From: Phalacrocorax aristotelis
Lineage: Eukaryota; Chordata; Aves; Suliformes; Phalacrocoracidae
Length of the DNA: 64,000 nt
Assembly (NCBI RefSeq): GCF_949628215.1
Contig: NC_134279.1
Location: 13,436,041-13,500,040, forward strand
Direction: 5' to 3'
Under the pieces are notes generated by a model, which searched no databases, was not told where the DNA came from, and was given only the letters and a program-made list of their open reading frames with translations. The position numbers and the translations under genes were made by a program. This document shows positions 13,465-26,900 of the stretch, in pieces (position 1 is the stretch's first letter; each line of letters begins with the position of its first letter).

Positions 13465-16400
13465 AAGAAAAGGAGAAATCATCCTCCTTCCTGACAGCAA
13501 TGACTTTATTTGCAGTTGACATTTATCCAGGATTTAGACATTACACCTATCTGTCACCTTCTCCAGCCACCCTCCACTCTCCTTTAGAAACATGAAATCT
13601 TTCACTTGTACTGCCCTTTCTGACTTGCAGAGATGGAGCTTTGACTGCAGCTGAACTTAGAAAACTCTCTGTTACCGATTAACTTTTTCTTTCTATAGCT
13701 ATATTGCAGTTCAGCCACTGAAGTCTGATCCAACTACAGTATCAGAAACTGAAGAACCAGGAGGGCAATTTCAAAGTATCATACAGGAAGCTTTGCTACA
13801 TAAATACGTACATGCATGTGTGTGTGTCTCTGTGCACACATGAGAGAGTGCACACACACACAGAGAGGCCCCAATTACTAAATTACACTCTTTTCCTAAC
13901 TTCAGTCTGAGACAAATGAAATTGCCCCCCCAAAAAATAATGAAAGCCAAATTGATCTCCTAAGTGGATCAATAGAAACTTAACTGAAATAGATAGGGGA
14001 GTTTATCGGACCTGATGTAGTAAAACACTAATAAGATCACTTCCAATTCACACATATAGGACTAAATTTTCAGCATAAATTGATCTCATTGCCAAGGATG
14101 AATGGGAACCTTTAGTAACAGATTAGGGCTATAAAGCATTCTTTCTCTCTACAAACAGTAGATTTTCCTCTTATCCTTTCTGATTGTCTGTTTTTAATGC
14201 TGCCCTTCTTCTGCACAAAACAGTAGATTTCTCTCTGAAGTGCTTATTTGTTTCAGAAAACAAACTACGGGTTCATCGTCTACACCATTTTGCACTGAAT
14301 GGTACCTGAGAGGAGGAGTATGGGAGCAAAAATCACTTACAGCCACAAATGTAAAAGCATTCCTTTCAGAGCCCTTGTTGCAACCCCTGCCAGCAATGAG
14401 CACGCAAGGGGTTTTGGTGAAGTGGAGCAGCCTCAGAAGAAGGGACAGAGAGTTCCCAGCAGCGCTGCAGAAGAGGGAAGATCTGAACTGGGGGCTCCCA
14501 TCGCTGGTGCTGACCACTGGATATTTGGCACCTTCTCCTTTAAATTTTTGGTTTTGAGGTTGTCTGCAAGAAAGAAAAAACTAGTTTTTCCCTAAGTCCT
14601 TGACTATGAAATCTGCAAAAGGCATGTCACTTCCTCTGCCCCAGTGACAGGCACCAAGCCACCTTTTTGGAGCGGGGCTGAGGCACCCCGTTCTCTGCAT
14701 TCCCCCGGCTAGCGGGACACTTTCCTCCCTCAGCACATTGTCCTGGCTGCTTACCCGGGCATATGTACTGCTAGTTGGATGGATAATCTCATTGGGCTTA
14801 TCACTACTACTTCAAAGAGTGGGATTTACCTCATCTATTTTCAGCTGCCCTAAAGTCCAATGTGTAGCTTATGTTCTTTTATAGCCTAAGGCTATTCTCC
14901 ATGGCCAATGGGGAAAAACAGACTCCTCCAGAGGGAGTGATGAGAAAACCCACTGTACTCAAATGGCTATGAGCTGAGATGTGTCAGAGTATCAGTGTGA
15001 AAGGCAGTAAAGTCCAATGTTACTGGAGAGACAAGAAAGTACAACTCCACTAAAAGCAGAAGGCCGGCAGATAGAAATTCCTCCCATATATACCAGAATA
15101 GCTCACATTGCCTCCTGGAAGGACTGGTTTCTCTCCAGTGACTACAGGGATCTTCAACACATACACTGACTAAATGCTTAGTTTTCAGATGGTCAGAGGC
15201 AAGTGAAATGAATACAGCTTTGAAGATCCAGCAGCCACATCTGTGAAGTTAGCTCTTAATTTGATCCTTTTTTTTTTTCTGGAAAGCTGTTCATGAGCTG
15301 GAATATAACTTGTTTGCTGCAGGTTGATCCATCTAAAGGAAAAAAAATGAGGGGCAAGAGTAAACACTCCTTTTCCTGTTTTTAGTTGTATATATGTAAA
15401 AAAACAATATTCAAAAAGAAGACAGCCCTTGCCCAGCTTTACCTTTCTCTGTCTGACTCTTACAATATAAAGAGAGAAAATAAAAGGATTTGCCGAGAGA
15501 AATCTTCCTGTACTATAGAACATTTTGGGGGGAGGGGGAGACACAAATAAGTATGTAGATGGAAAAACAAACCTGAGTTTTGACTATGCAATGTTTTGGT
15601 AAGGTTAAAGGTTCTCTCTGTACCAACAATTTCTGACCCGTTGTGCATAGGATACAAAGTTTTGTTGTAAGCCATTCTGAAGCTAGCGTACTGTCTGTGA
15701 AGTGATACCAATCACTTTGATGCAGAGACATTCAGTAAGGAGTTTGGTATGCTCTGGGATTAGAGGATCCAGAAGACTTTCAGCACCAGCAAGGGAGGAT
15801 GGCTGAATATTTATATCCTGAGGTATCACATTTAGAACCACTTACAGGGAAAATAGGGATGAAATTATAACACAGCAAAGTAACAGGCCTTTCCTAATGT
15901 TTTTTTAATAAAGTGATATTTAACAGGATCATTCATGCTTTTTAATTGTAGAACCAGCTATCATTAAGAAAATTGAATTCATAAATACATTTATAAAAGT
16001 ATTCTACTGAGGTAATAACCTCTTTGTAAGGAAACCCTAGAGCAGTATACAAGAACAAATTGTCTACTATGGAAAGCAGAACAATACTGAAGATTTCTGA
16101 CAGTAAGACAAATGGAGACCAAATGCAAGATTCTCAGCGTTACCAATTACTACAGATAAACTCAATGAAAACCAGGCAGAACGGAAGAAAGATCAGATTT
16201 CCTGGACCAGAACTTCTGAACATGAATTGCTGTCTGAAAGAAGCATCTCGAATATGGCATATTATAATAGATGAGAAAACCAACTAAAGTGGAGTTACAA
16301 TCAATTTTTGAAATAACAGAAACATAAATAAAAGCAGCAGTATCATGATACCCATTGGACCTGTATTTTGTTAATGAGCTGTAAAGGATTTCTGCAAAAT

Positions 16401-19400
16401 AGGCTGTTAACATAAAATTCATAACTGTGCCTAGGCTTCAGATAGCTGTCTCTGGAATGATAGCTCCTGGTCTGCTCCTAGCATTGCCAAAAATACAAGA
16501 ATATAAACTGCATCCAGAGTGCAGACAATAAAAACAAAGGCTTTTTTCTTTTTTTTTATGAACAAAACCTTTTAGTAATGGACTTGAATTGCAAGCTTTG
16601 CAGGAAAAACTTTGAAGCACTTTTGGAACCCAATGAGTGATATGCACACTGTTCAGAGGGAAAAAAAAGTACTGCTCCAAATAGAGTCCACAACTTCTAC
16701 ATTAAGACCTCCAGAAGTTCCTGTTACATCTGAAATTAAGCTTAACATATATCAAATTAGATGCTCCAAAACACAGACAACCAAAATCCATTGTTGTCTT
16801 TTAATATATATTTTATTACTTCAAAGGCATAATTGTAACTGAGGCACTTTGTGCATGCCCTTTCCATTATAATTCAAACTGAAATGTTTGGAATAGGTGC
16901 CCTAGCACAATGGAAACAATATTGTTTGCCTGCCTTAATCAATCACAATTGTTTTATGGATATAATTCCTCAATTGTAGCTAAAGACTTCAAAACAGTAT
17001 TTCTCGAATATGCTTAAATATCAGATGACTCTCAGGGAATCACAATTTGTTAAATGATACAATATAGGCAGAAAAAGGAGATGTAACTGCCAAAATAATC
17101 TTTAAAAAAGCATTGTCCATGTATTAGTAACAAACCGCATCAAGAAATAAATTTGTATCAGATGCACGTGCATTGGGGGCGGGATGGGGAGCCACAAATC
17201 TTACCAGATTAAACTTTCATGGTGACGAAAGGCAGGACAGAAACAACCTCAAAAAAGAAGTACAACAGGGAGATTTACCCCACCCACCCAAGGAAGGCAG
17301 TGCACTTTTACAAGTGAAGGGAGAGGCGATTTGTGCACTGCTTCAGAAACACCTGCAGAGGAACATGGTGGGTGCCTGACCAGCGACCAACCTGACCTGG
17401 ACTGTGTGTCACCTTTGTCATCTGAACTCCGCAGGAGTTGTGTGAGTACCTGCTGAAGGTTCATGTCCATCCAGCCCACCTGCAAGGATGTTGCTTCCTT
17501 CTTCACCTCTTGCCTGAATGTTTCACAAGAAGAAGCGACAGGCTCCGGTCACTGCCGTGGGCAGAGGGACCTGCTGTGGGTGGGCATTCTGTGACATTCG
17601 GCCCAGCCCTTTCAGAGTCTGAAAAAGAACATTTTGGTGGGAACTCGTTAAAGCCTGGTTATTTCTTTAAAGCATTTTGCATATGGCATAGCTATCTGTT
17701 AGGTGTTTCTCCCTTAGCCAGGGCCAAAATAGCATGTTACACTACACAATTAATTAAAAAGCATTGCTGCCTCTCATGAAATTTGGAAATATGTGGTTTG
17801 TCCTAATGATTAGTTCTGACGTGAAAGAAAATTAAAGAAACCAAAATGGAGAAAAACCCTCAACCCAAAACCCCAAACTACTATTCTTTACACTACAGAG
17901 TAACAGCACACACAAAAAACAGGCTAACTAATGTTCTTCCTAGATAGGTTCAAAAAGGGAGAGAGAGACCGCACTTTTTTTTTTGAGGCCATGTTCCTCC
18001 CAGGTATTAAACACCCTAGTCCAGATGCAGTCACTGGCTCAAGAAGTCCTTTCCCCCTCAGTCCGCTGAGAGGTAAGTCAGGGAAGCTATGTCTGTCACT
18101 CTTTCTGATATGTTTTTGTTCTCAGAAGAAAAGCCACAGGCAGAGACATGACTCTAGACTATATGGACCTTTGCTCCCAGCCAATACAGCAACTTTTATA
18201 TTCATAGACCTGTAAAAAGGCTAGATTGCGCAGACTACAAAGAAACTCCTGGGTTGCAATTTCTTGCTTGTTTCAGTCCCACCTGGTGGCTGGAGGCTCT
18301 TGAGACACAAACATAGAGCCAACCAGGCCTTGTAGTGGAAGTCACCCAAACTCAAACACATTTGCTGTCTGAACATAAATGGGGGAAAATTACAGAAGGC
18401 AAATTGGAGAGCTTGAAAAGTTTATATGATTGTTCATTCTGTATTCATACAAATGAATGCCACAACAGCTTTGACCTCTTCTCAGCTCAGTCCTAGTCAA
18501 TATAACTTGTCCCAGGCATCTCTTACTTGCCCTCAGGTTTCATCCAACAGCCATTGGTTTTCTTTGGCAAGGAGACAGAGGTCTGTCTCTCTGGCATCCT
18601 CCTTTAGAAGGACTTTAAGCCTCTAGTTGCCTCTTCAAGTCGCCATGCCTTGAAATTCATGAGGACAAAACTCTGCCCATTCTTTCTTACAGGCAATGCC
18701 TCTGTCGGTGTATTGCCCTGATGCTTTCTTCTTTTCTCCAGCCTCCTAAAATAAGCCAGCTTTTGCAACTGCCCTCAGGAAATGAGGCTGGTTTTTTTTT
18801 TTTTGAGATGTGCTTGCCTCCCCAGGGAATTGAATTAATTATTCCCCACGGAGACAGGAGCACAGAAATATGCACAACACTGGCAGCACTGATATGTTCA
18901 GTTTTGGGACCTATTTCTTTTATACAGCCTATTGTAGCTCAGTATAAGAGACTTTATGGTTTGCAAGCTTCCAGTAGCTCACATTTGTCACAAACACCAG
19001 TGTCAGGGTGGGCTCTCAAAAGCTGCCTGTTTTTCCCCAGACTTTGCTTTCATTCAATTCAGCAGTCCCCTGGGTATAGCAAGAGCAGGAACCAAGTGGC
19101 GTAAGTCATGGGCTGCCCCTCCACAGGGGCTGATGGCCTTCCCAGGCACATTGCTTCTGCTGATGCTCTGCAGCTCATGCCTCCCGCTTCCTCCACCTGG
19201 CTGAGGAAAAAAACACTCCAGCCAAATTTCTCCATGGTGTCAGCACCCGAAAGGCTGGTGCTGGCATCCCAAAACTGCAGCAGCACAACTCTCCCACTGC
19301 AGCACTCGCTCCTTCCCCACGGCCGGTGGCCAACAGCTCAGCCTTAGTCCATGGAGCCTTGCTCTTTTGCACTGCTTCCACCTATAATGCTTTATTCCCT

Positions 19401-20870
19401 CTCTCACAGACATTCATACATACACAACTATCCACTTTTACTAGAGTGAAAAGGTTTTATGTAAGTCTGGAGGATTAGGTCTTATTTTTAAAATGGTTGC
19501 AGTAGTACCTCCAAAACACCCCTATCATCTGGCAGAAAAGGAATTTAATGTAAAACCATATTTCAGTCGCTCTCCCAACACTGCTGCTTCCCCTACAGAA
19601 ATTGTTTTATTGAATCTGATTTTTTTGAAATGAATTTGGTATTCATGAAAGAGCGCAGATTGATAGCTTGGAAAGCGATGGCCACATTACCACGCAGAAC
19701 CCAGGTAGCAAAACTGATTTCAGACCAGCTGCAATTGTTGCCTGAAGAAGCTCCTTTTTTAAAGGGGGGTCAGCTGGGGTTTTGATTCTAATCCGCAGAG
19801 AGAAGTTTCAGCCACGTGCACAACATCCTGCAAGGCAGTGTTCCCCCTGACACCCAGACTTCTTCCCAGGCTCATTTTAAAGGCTTGTCGCCTGGGTTGG
19901 CCTCTGTAGGATAGGAGGCTCTGCATTTGATGCCTGTGGGAGGCAGCATAATGACAGACAGTGACCAACAATATGGTCAAACAATGATTCAAACAACTGA
20001 TCCAACATCAAAAAGCTGATTTATTACCTGACAGATTCAATCTTCTCTTTCATCAGTTTAGTTAGAAAGAAGGGAAATGGTTGTATTTTAAGAGAAATGT
20101 TGAAAAATATGGTACGGATTAAATACGAAGTAGAAAACTTTTTCTTTCTTAGAGTATTGGAAAAACCACCCAAAACCTTACACTAGTGGTTACATCCTCC
20201 AAAGGACTTCAAAGTTTGCAGCAGCATTTGTATCTATCCAAGACCTGTGTTCACATGACCTGATATGCACAGCCACAATAATAATAAAAAAAAACCAACA
20301 GTGTTGTGTTTTTCCGGTAGACCCCATTTATTATCTTTTCCATATCCATCTAGCTTTTTTCCAAGTTCGAAATAACAAGCTTTCACTTTATGCACAGTTG
20401 AAGTGTCTGGCAAACCAGGGGCTGGTATGATACCTTACCAATAAAGATGTTCCACGCATAAGGAGAAGAGGGTCTATTTTATTTTGTCTCATTTATATTG
20501 GGGAAAAATAGATTCTGAAATAATGTAGATTTATTACAGGGAGCTTGAAAGAACCTCCTAATTATTATTCACTGCTTTACAGATCATTGTTAAAAGTGTT
20601 AATTTCAATTATCTAAATGTTTTTCTGGCTTGTATGTCATTTGCAATAAAATTACTAGGGCCAGATTTACTGGTGTACACCATTTACTGTGTGCAATTCC
20701 AACCTCGGGTTTATGACTGCTTTGTGTTGCTGGAGTGGTGCACTGAGCTTTCTAATGATTCTGGCTTATTGCCTTTTCCCCACACATTCTATATCAATTT
20801 ATTATTCCATGGTGGATGGTTATATGCTTTCTGCAATTTACTTTAGAAATAGTATTAAAAATGAAGTTGA
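13465..20870. other. Intergenic DNA downstream of SLC7A11
   Basis: No coding gene recognised. The longest open frames (14194-14557 on both strands, 18721-19104 plus) overlap each other antisense and lack any known domain. The part around 18950-19350 is somewhat richer in G+C. It contains the microsatellite described at 13807-13868 and scattered homopolymer runs (for example T runs near 17977 and 18793). Confidence 0.55.
13807..13868. repeat. TG / AG / CA mixed microsatellite
   Basis: A (TG)n block is followed by TCTCTGTGCACACATGAGAG and then a (CA)n and GAGAG block. The TG and CA halves are complementary, so the tract is a loose inverted repeat. Confidence 0.85.
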
Positions 20871-20887
20871 CATGCATTAAATAATAC

Positions 20888-20893
20888 TTTATT
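20888..20893 (-). promoter_or_regulatory. SLC7A11: Candidate distal poly(A) signal AATAAA
   Basis: The minus strand reads AATCAATAAAGTATTATTT here, a canonical AATAAA hexamer followed by T/G-rich sequence within 30 nt. It is the best candidate for the end of the SLC7A11 transcript. Equivalent hexamers nearer the stop codon mean it may not be the only site used. Confidence 0.4.
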
Positions 20894-20950
20894 GATTTTT
20901 CTTAAACTTGCAACACAGGAATGCACCTCAGCACCACTAGCCCTAAACAA

Positions 20951-20976
20951 TACATACATACATACATATTTATATA
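20951..20976. repeat. TACA tetranucleotide microsatellite
   Basis: About five TACA units followed by TTTATATA, within the inferred 3' UTR. On the transcript strand the repeat is TGTA, and the adjacent TGTATATAAATATGTA could resemble Pumilio-type UGUANAUA elements. Confidence 0.8.
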
Positions 20977-23900
20977 CAGAAAACCACATGTATAATATAA
21001 GAGAAAGCCAGATGAAAGCCATATGAGTTGAACATAAATACATCTCAAACGACATCTTGAAAAACTGTGAGAAAAAACAACCCCATCGTACTGCGGCAGT
21101 CTGTGTGTTGTATAAAGGCACATTCATAACAGGAATGAAATGCAACTTCTCCATGAGTGCAGCTTCCAAACGAGCCACGCTGTTACAATGGCTACGCAGA
21201 CCACTCGCCAGCGAGCCCAGGGAGGGGAGACGGCCACGCACTGCTCCCCCTCACCCCCTCTGCACAGGGAAGTTCTTGGGTTTCAGACCGTACTTCGAGC
21301 ACAGAGTTTTGGCACAGGCATCCATTGTCAAGAGCCAAACAGCAACAAATCAAACACGAATCTGCAGGACTAGATTGGTTCTGATACCAAATCAAACAGG
21401 TTTTTTTCTAAAGCAGGAGTAAGGGGAGTGTTTGGGTTACCACCTAACCTTCTGACTAACACATAACGATTTCATTTCTAAAACTCGCAACTCTAAGTGA
21501 GGGCGGAGACTAGGTATTTTATTATCCACATGTGTTTGCTTTAGATAAAGACTCTACATATCCATTTTGGAAAGGCTTTTGAAAACAATTTTTGTTTAAA
21601 ATATGGGTAAAGGAATAAAAATGGGTCAAGGAGTATTCAGTACAAGACATAATTATTAGCATGAGCTACAGCCCGAAGCATTTTAGAGTACACATGCCGC
21701 TAGATAAATATGACACCGGTGCAGCGCTGTATGCTATCTTCTAAGCAAGCGTGCTTTTCATCATCCAGATGCCTTTGTACGATCTAAAGTAGGGCTGCAT
21801 GAGACTTGCAGTCAAATGCAGTGCTGTCAGAAAGGTATGATCAATCATGTCTGCCAAGCTGACAGTATAGGATCTGATTTATCCTGCCTCTGACTCATAT
21901 ATTTATTATAAAATCAAAGGTAGCTAGAGTTTAGCATCAGTACAAAGTGCTGGAGTTTTGTTCAATAGTGAGCTATTGCATGTGGAATAAGCATCAAATC
22001 TCCTGGCATTTAATGATTCATTTTAAATATATCTGGCACATGAATTAGCAAACAGAGCTGTGAAATACTAACAGCACCCAAAAGTAATTTATGAATATTG
22101 AATTGCACTGTGCAGTATATCAAGTAAAAATACAGCAAGAACTCCTTTAAAAGCTTCTTTGCCTGTCCCAGCTTTCTGGTAATCAGAACACCTGAGAGAA
22201 CTGCGCTGAATGTAATGCTCCAAACAAAAAAAAAAAAATTAAAAGAAATAAGACAACAAACCCAGAAAACCCAGAAAACCCAAAATGTCCCCCTAGAAAT
22301 GGATAACAGATTTTATTTAATGAAGCTGTTGGTAATTGAAAATATGCAAGTGCAAGTGATTAAGTATACATAGATGGCTTAATCACAAAATCCACTGCTG
22401 TGCACATAGTCTTTCAGTTTGTCCAAATCTATCAATATCCCCACTGAGTTTTCATAACCTCTAGCAGGGTTTGTCACGTGTCCAAATTTTCTAACACAAG
22501 TTCGCCATGTTAGGACCTCTAATGGGGTGTTGGAGTGCAAGGATTCTATTCAAATACTACAGCACATCTGAGATATCCTAGAGGAGCTGAGTATTTGATG
22601 TGATAAGCTTTAAGATCCTCTGGTTGCTACCTGCAAACAAAACTATACGAGCCTAAAAGGGAGAAGCTGCTTTAGAAAGCAGCTTTAGATCCTTATGTGA
22701 CCATAACCTGTGATCATGTTACTGTTTAAAAGTACTGTTACAGCCTGGAAAACTGGTTTTCTATGACATGACAGTTTTCAGATGAGGAAAAATATGAGGC
22801 TTAAAAAAAAATCAAAAGTGGATGGGCAAGAATAGCACCCAGCTTAAAATTAAATACAGATGTCTCAAAAAGCTGGCTTGCAGAGGAGACACTGAAAGGA
22901 AATTCTTTCAGTGAAAAGTTATTTGTAACCTTCAGTCAGGGTGAATGTTGGAGAAAGCACTGGGAAAATGGCAAGAATCATCATCTGCCTAGGAGTTCAT
23001 ATTTATACCTCTAAGATTTTCCTCATTTTCTCCCAGAAATTTGCCAAGTGCAGCAGAACACACACATATACACAGCCTAAAACACCTCAGGCTTTGCACA
23101 CACTGTGTCTTGGGCTGTGTCACAAGACCTTTTGAAAGCCCCATCCGTATTAAACCAGAGATCATGCCTTGATGTTTTTAAACAGCTTGATACATAGGTA
23201 CCGTGAAAGCTCAAGTTCTCATGAAGATTTTACTCATTCATCTGTACAAGTCTGTCTACTATACTATGCATATCCATTGATTAGTATCCTTAGAAATCAG
23301 CTGGATGTGATAATTAAGACGAGTCAGCATTGCTAGCAGCAAATTATATGCATACTTTAGATCCAATTACACTGTAATGACTGAGTAGCAAAGAGATATT
23401 GGCAGCTAAAACTGCATCAAATGGCTTTCTTGAGGCAGAGCCAACCATACAGGGTAAAATTAGAAAAGTGTCCCATAACATTTAAACTTCTCATCACAAA
23501 CAGAGAGGGGAAGAAAAACCCTACCAAAATTCCTAGGTAACAATTTTGTAAAATATTGTAAGTACGAGTGGTGACTGCAAAAGCTAGCTACTTTCTAAAA
23601 CCCAGGACTCCAGCTCCCCTTGAACAGAACAAGCTCTGGGCTCAGCAAGGCGCCTGTCTGCAGCTACGGTCACTTGTTAACATCCAAAGTGCCGAATGTA
23701 GATGGTGAGGTACACCCCAAAGGAAGGGATGGTATTTGCCTTTCAAAGCAGGTCCAGCTGAATTCCTGGGAGCAGAAAAAGGCCTGCAGAAAAGCTTAGC
23801 AGTGTGAAAGTTTTGTAGCTTGTGTTGTGGGATGAGAATGAGCTACAGAAGCATAAAACTGACTGTAGCCACAGCACTTTTATAACCATGTTGGATCACC

Positions 23901-26900
23901 ATCAATATATTTAGAAAATATAGTCCTGTTACAAGGACTGTAAAGAGGATCCAAACTCTCTCTTGATAAAGTCAAGCCTTTGTTGAAAAAGGTGGTTTAT
24001 CCATTTGGGTCTTTGTGCTTCAAGGAAAAAAATATTTCAAAAGTTCCTTTCAGTAAAAAGGAAACAAGAAAGAAAATGTAAACAGAATTGGTGTGGCAAC
24101 TGTAGACATGCTTCCCAGCCGTTCCTTGGCAAAAGACAATAAGAGAAATCAAATTAAATTTGGACTAACATGCGAGAAAAATATATAGGCTTCTGAAGGC
24201 AAGCAGGAAATTCAACACCAGTTGGCCAAGACTCGAGTCACCTGTAGGTGTTGAAGGCAATGAGACTTTCCTGACTTACTCCAGACTCATCACCACAGAG
24301 GACTGGATAAAAGAGCATGGGAGGATATCCAAGGGGGAAAAAAACCCATAACTGCCATCTTCTGCGAGAAGAGCTCCTATCTGGGCACTGGGAATCTCAA
24401 CCCTGCCACCTCCCTTTGGTACACCCAGCCTTCCCTGGGGACTGATCCTGCCAGGGGAGCTGAGAGGGAGTCCACAGCACCTTAGGTGGGATACAAGCTG
24501 GCATGGGCACAAGTGCACCTTCTTAGGATGGTTGTCCTCACTACTGTTATGGGGCTTGCACAAAAACTACCTTTACAGACTATATATAGAGTGTGAGTAA
24601 GTTTAAGAGGCAATCCAGCTCAAATGCCTGAAGGTCCAGTGATGTTCCTGGACTGGCATTTTTTTCAGGCTTTATCTGTGCCAGCAGCCATATGGACACT
24701 ACAGAAAAGACCCCAGCCTTAGGAAGCAGCCCTATAACCAAACAGGGGTTATCACACATTGTCCTGCACATCCCCCATACCACTTCTTTCTGGGTTCAAA
24801 ATGCTGGACATTGTCATTTGCATCCGTCCCAGACATAAATACACTTTTTGCACTGGATTTCAGTGTGTTCCCTGATAGAGGCTCTGCTATACAAGCCATC
24901 TGTGTTCAGCTGGCCATTAAACACACTGTTTGATAGGTATGTTGGAAAAATGAAATATCTACTTCCTCCTAAAGAAAGATTAACACCCATTTTTCTGAGA
25001 CCTATATCAACTAAAACCTGTCTGGATCCTGCTACATGTCTAATGCTTGAACCAAAAATTCTAGAGGTAATGAACGTTATGGAAAGTCCTTTTCATCTTG
25101 TTACATCAACACAATTAGTTACCTACCTTGTGGATATAGATAACTTCTATCTTTTTCTGTAGCATAATGTCTGAAAATATTATTAAATTGAAGGCTGATT
25201 TTCCTCTGAAAATCAAAAGGCAGGAGCCTACTCATTCAGCCAAAGAGTTATATATACATAGTCAAAGGCAGATGCACTTCTTGCAAGCAAAATTTTTGAT
25301 TTGGTTTTAATTTAAATTGGAAAATCTGGAAAATGTAGTGTATTCTAGTCACAAGAAACCTCTACTGCATTTTGAATTGAAAATAAGTAATTCTTAGGGT
25401 GCAATTGAGATCCTCAGTATCGATAAGTTTAGTACAGAAAGGCTTTTGGTAATTTTATTATACTGGCTGTAGTAACTGATGGTTCTTTTCACGCCCGCTC
25501 AGCTGTCTAACATGTTACACATCCCTAAACTAGTCACCCCATCCCCTTCTTCAAGAAAAACAGAACTATGAGCAATTCCAGAGATCCATTAATCTCACCC
25601 ACCTTAAATACATGTCTTAGCATGGGATGCATCACATCCTAGGGCAGCTTAGTTTTCTCAGGCTTGCTTTACTCTAAGCCAGCTTGGCCCTTAGTTTATG
25701 TCAATCACATACATATTTATATCAAATCAGATTAAATGCCTTTGTTACTGTACACCAGCATTAAAAGACAACTTTTGAAATGCACAAGTGATAGTAAAAA
25801 TAAGCAACAATTTTCAAATGAAATGAAAAATGTACCAAAAATGTAGATGTGGCTTAAAGGTTATGACAGTTGCTTTGTTTTGCATGGCTTTTCCAAAAGT
25901 ACTTAGAAGCTTTCTCATAAAAATACAACTTGAATACATGCTTTGGTAATATATACAAATACATAGGTATACACACTACTACGAGATATTAGATGTTTAG
26001 CTGCTGAAGCCGCAGCTCTGAGCTACCTACCTCTCTCCACTGTGGAGAGGCTCCAGAGCCAGCTCCTAAAACACTGTGATTGATGGAGCAGTATTTTAAG
26101 GCAGACCAAAATCAATGCAGGTTAACTTAAAACACTACATGGCAAACTGCTGCAGCCTGGGAGCTGATTGACAAGACAAGGAGCTGGGGACAGGCATCGC
26201 ACTAAAGCATCCTTGCTCCTCAGCCACAGCCAGAGGCTGCGGTGTCCCTTGGAGGGTGCTGCCCACCAGCAGTGTGTCGGCATGAGTGCTTCGCAAACCC
26301 CATGCCATCGTGACAGAAAAGCATCCCTAAGACTGTGCAGCTGCCGGTCACGTCAAAGACCTTGGTGTATTTTGTCTTGTACCAGAAATGTCCATGTACA
26401 GCAACACGAAAAGGGCACAATACCTATGAAAAGCTCTATAGGGTGGATCTGGAAGTATTTCACAAAACATACAGAATTCAGATTTTATCAGACCACAGGC
26501 ACATAATTTAAAAAATAAGATTCATAAAAACCCTGGGGCCAGACAAAGAATGATTTGCTGATGCAGGGAAGGAAGAGGGGGCCCTCTGGCTCCCATGAGA
26601 CTCAAAAGCCGAGGCAGTCTCCTGGGCTGGGAGGGGATGGCAGGGACAGATGTGCAGCAAGTAGCCCCAGAGAAAAGGTCAGCTGTGCTGTTCCCATGCA
26701 GAGCTGGGAGCAGGCTTCAGAAATCAAAACGTGTCCCTCTGATAAAATTATGCCTTAGGCCACATAGCAGTCCAGATCAGGAGGGGCAAAGATGGGTCAG
26801 CATCTTTGGAGGCTTCAGATGCTGAACTGTTTCTTTAAGAGGTGTTCTACTAACCCTTGTCAGTATTTGCTACTCACATAAAATGTTCTTTTCTGTTGCC

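Noticed and set aside
20855..21241. 128-codon minus-strand open frame near the inferred transcript end
   Set aside because: It runs through the TACA/TGTA microsatellite and the poly(A) signal; it is better explained as 3' UTR.
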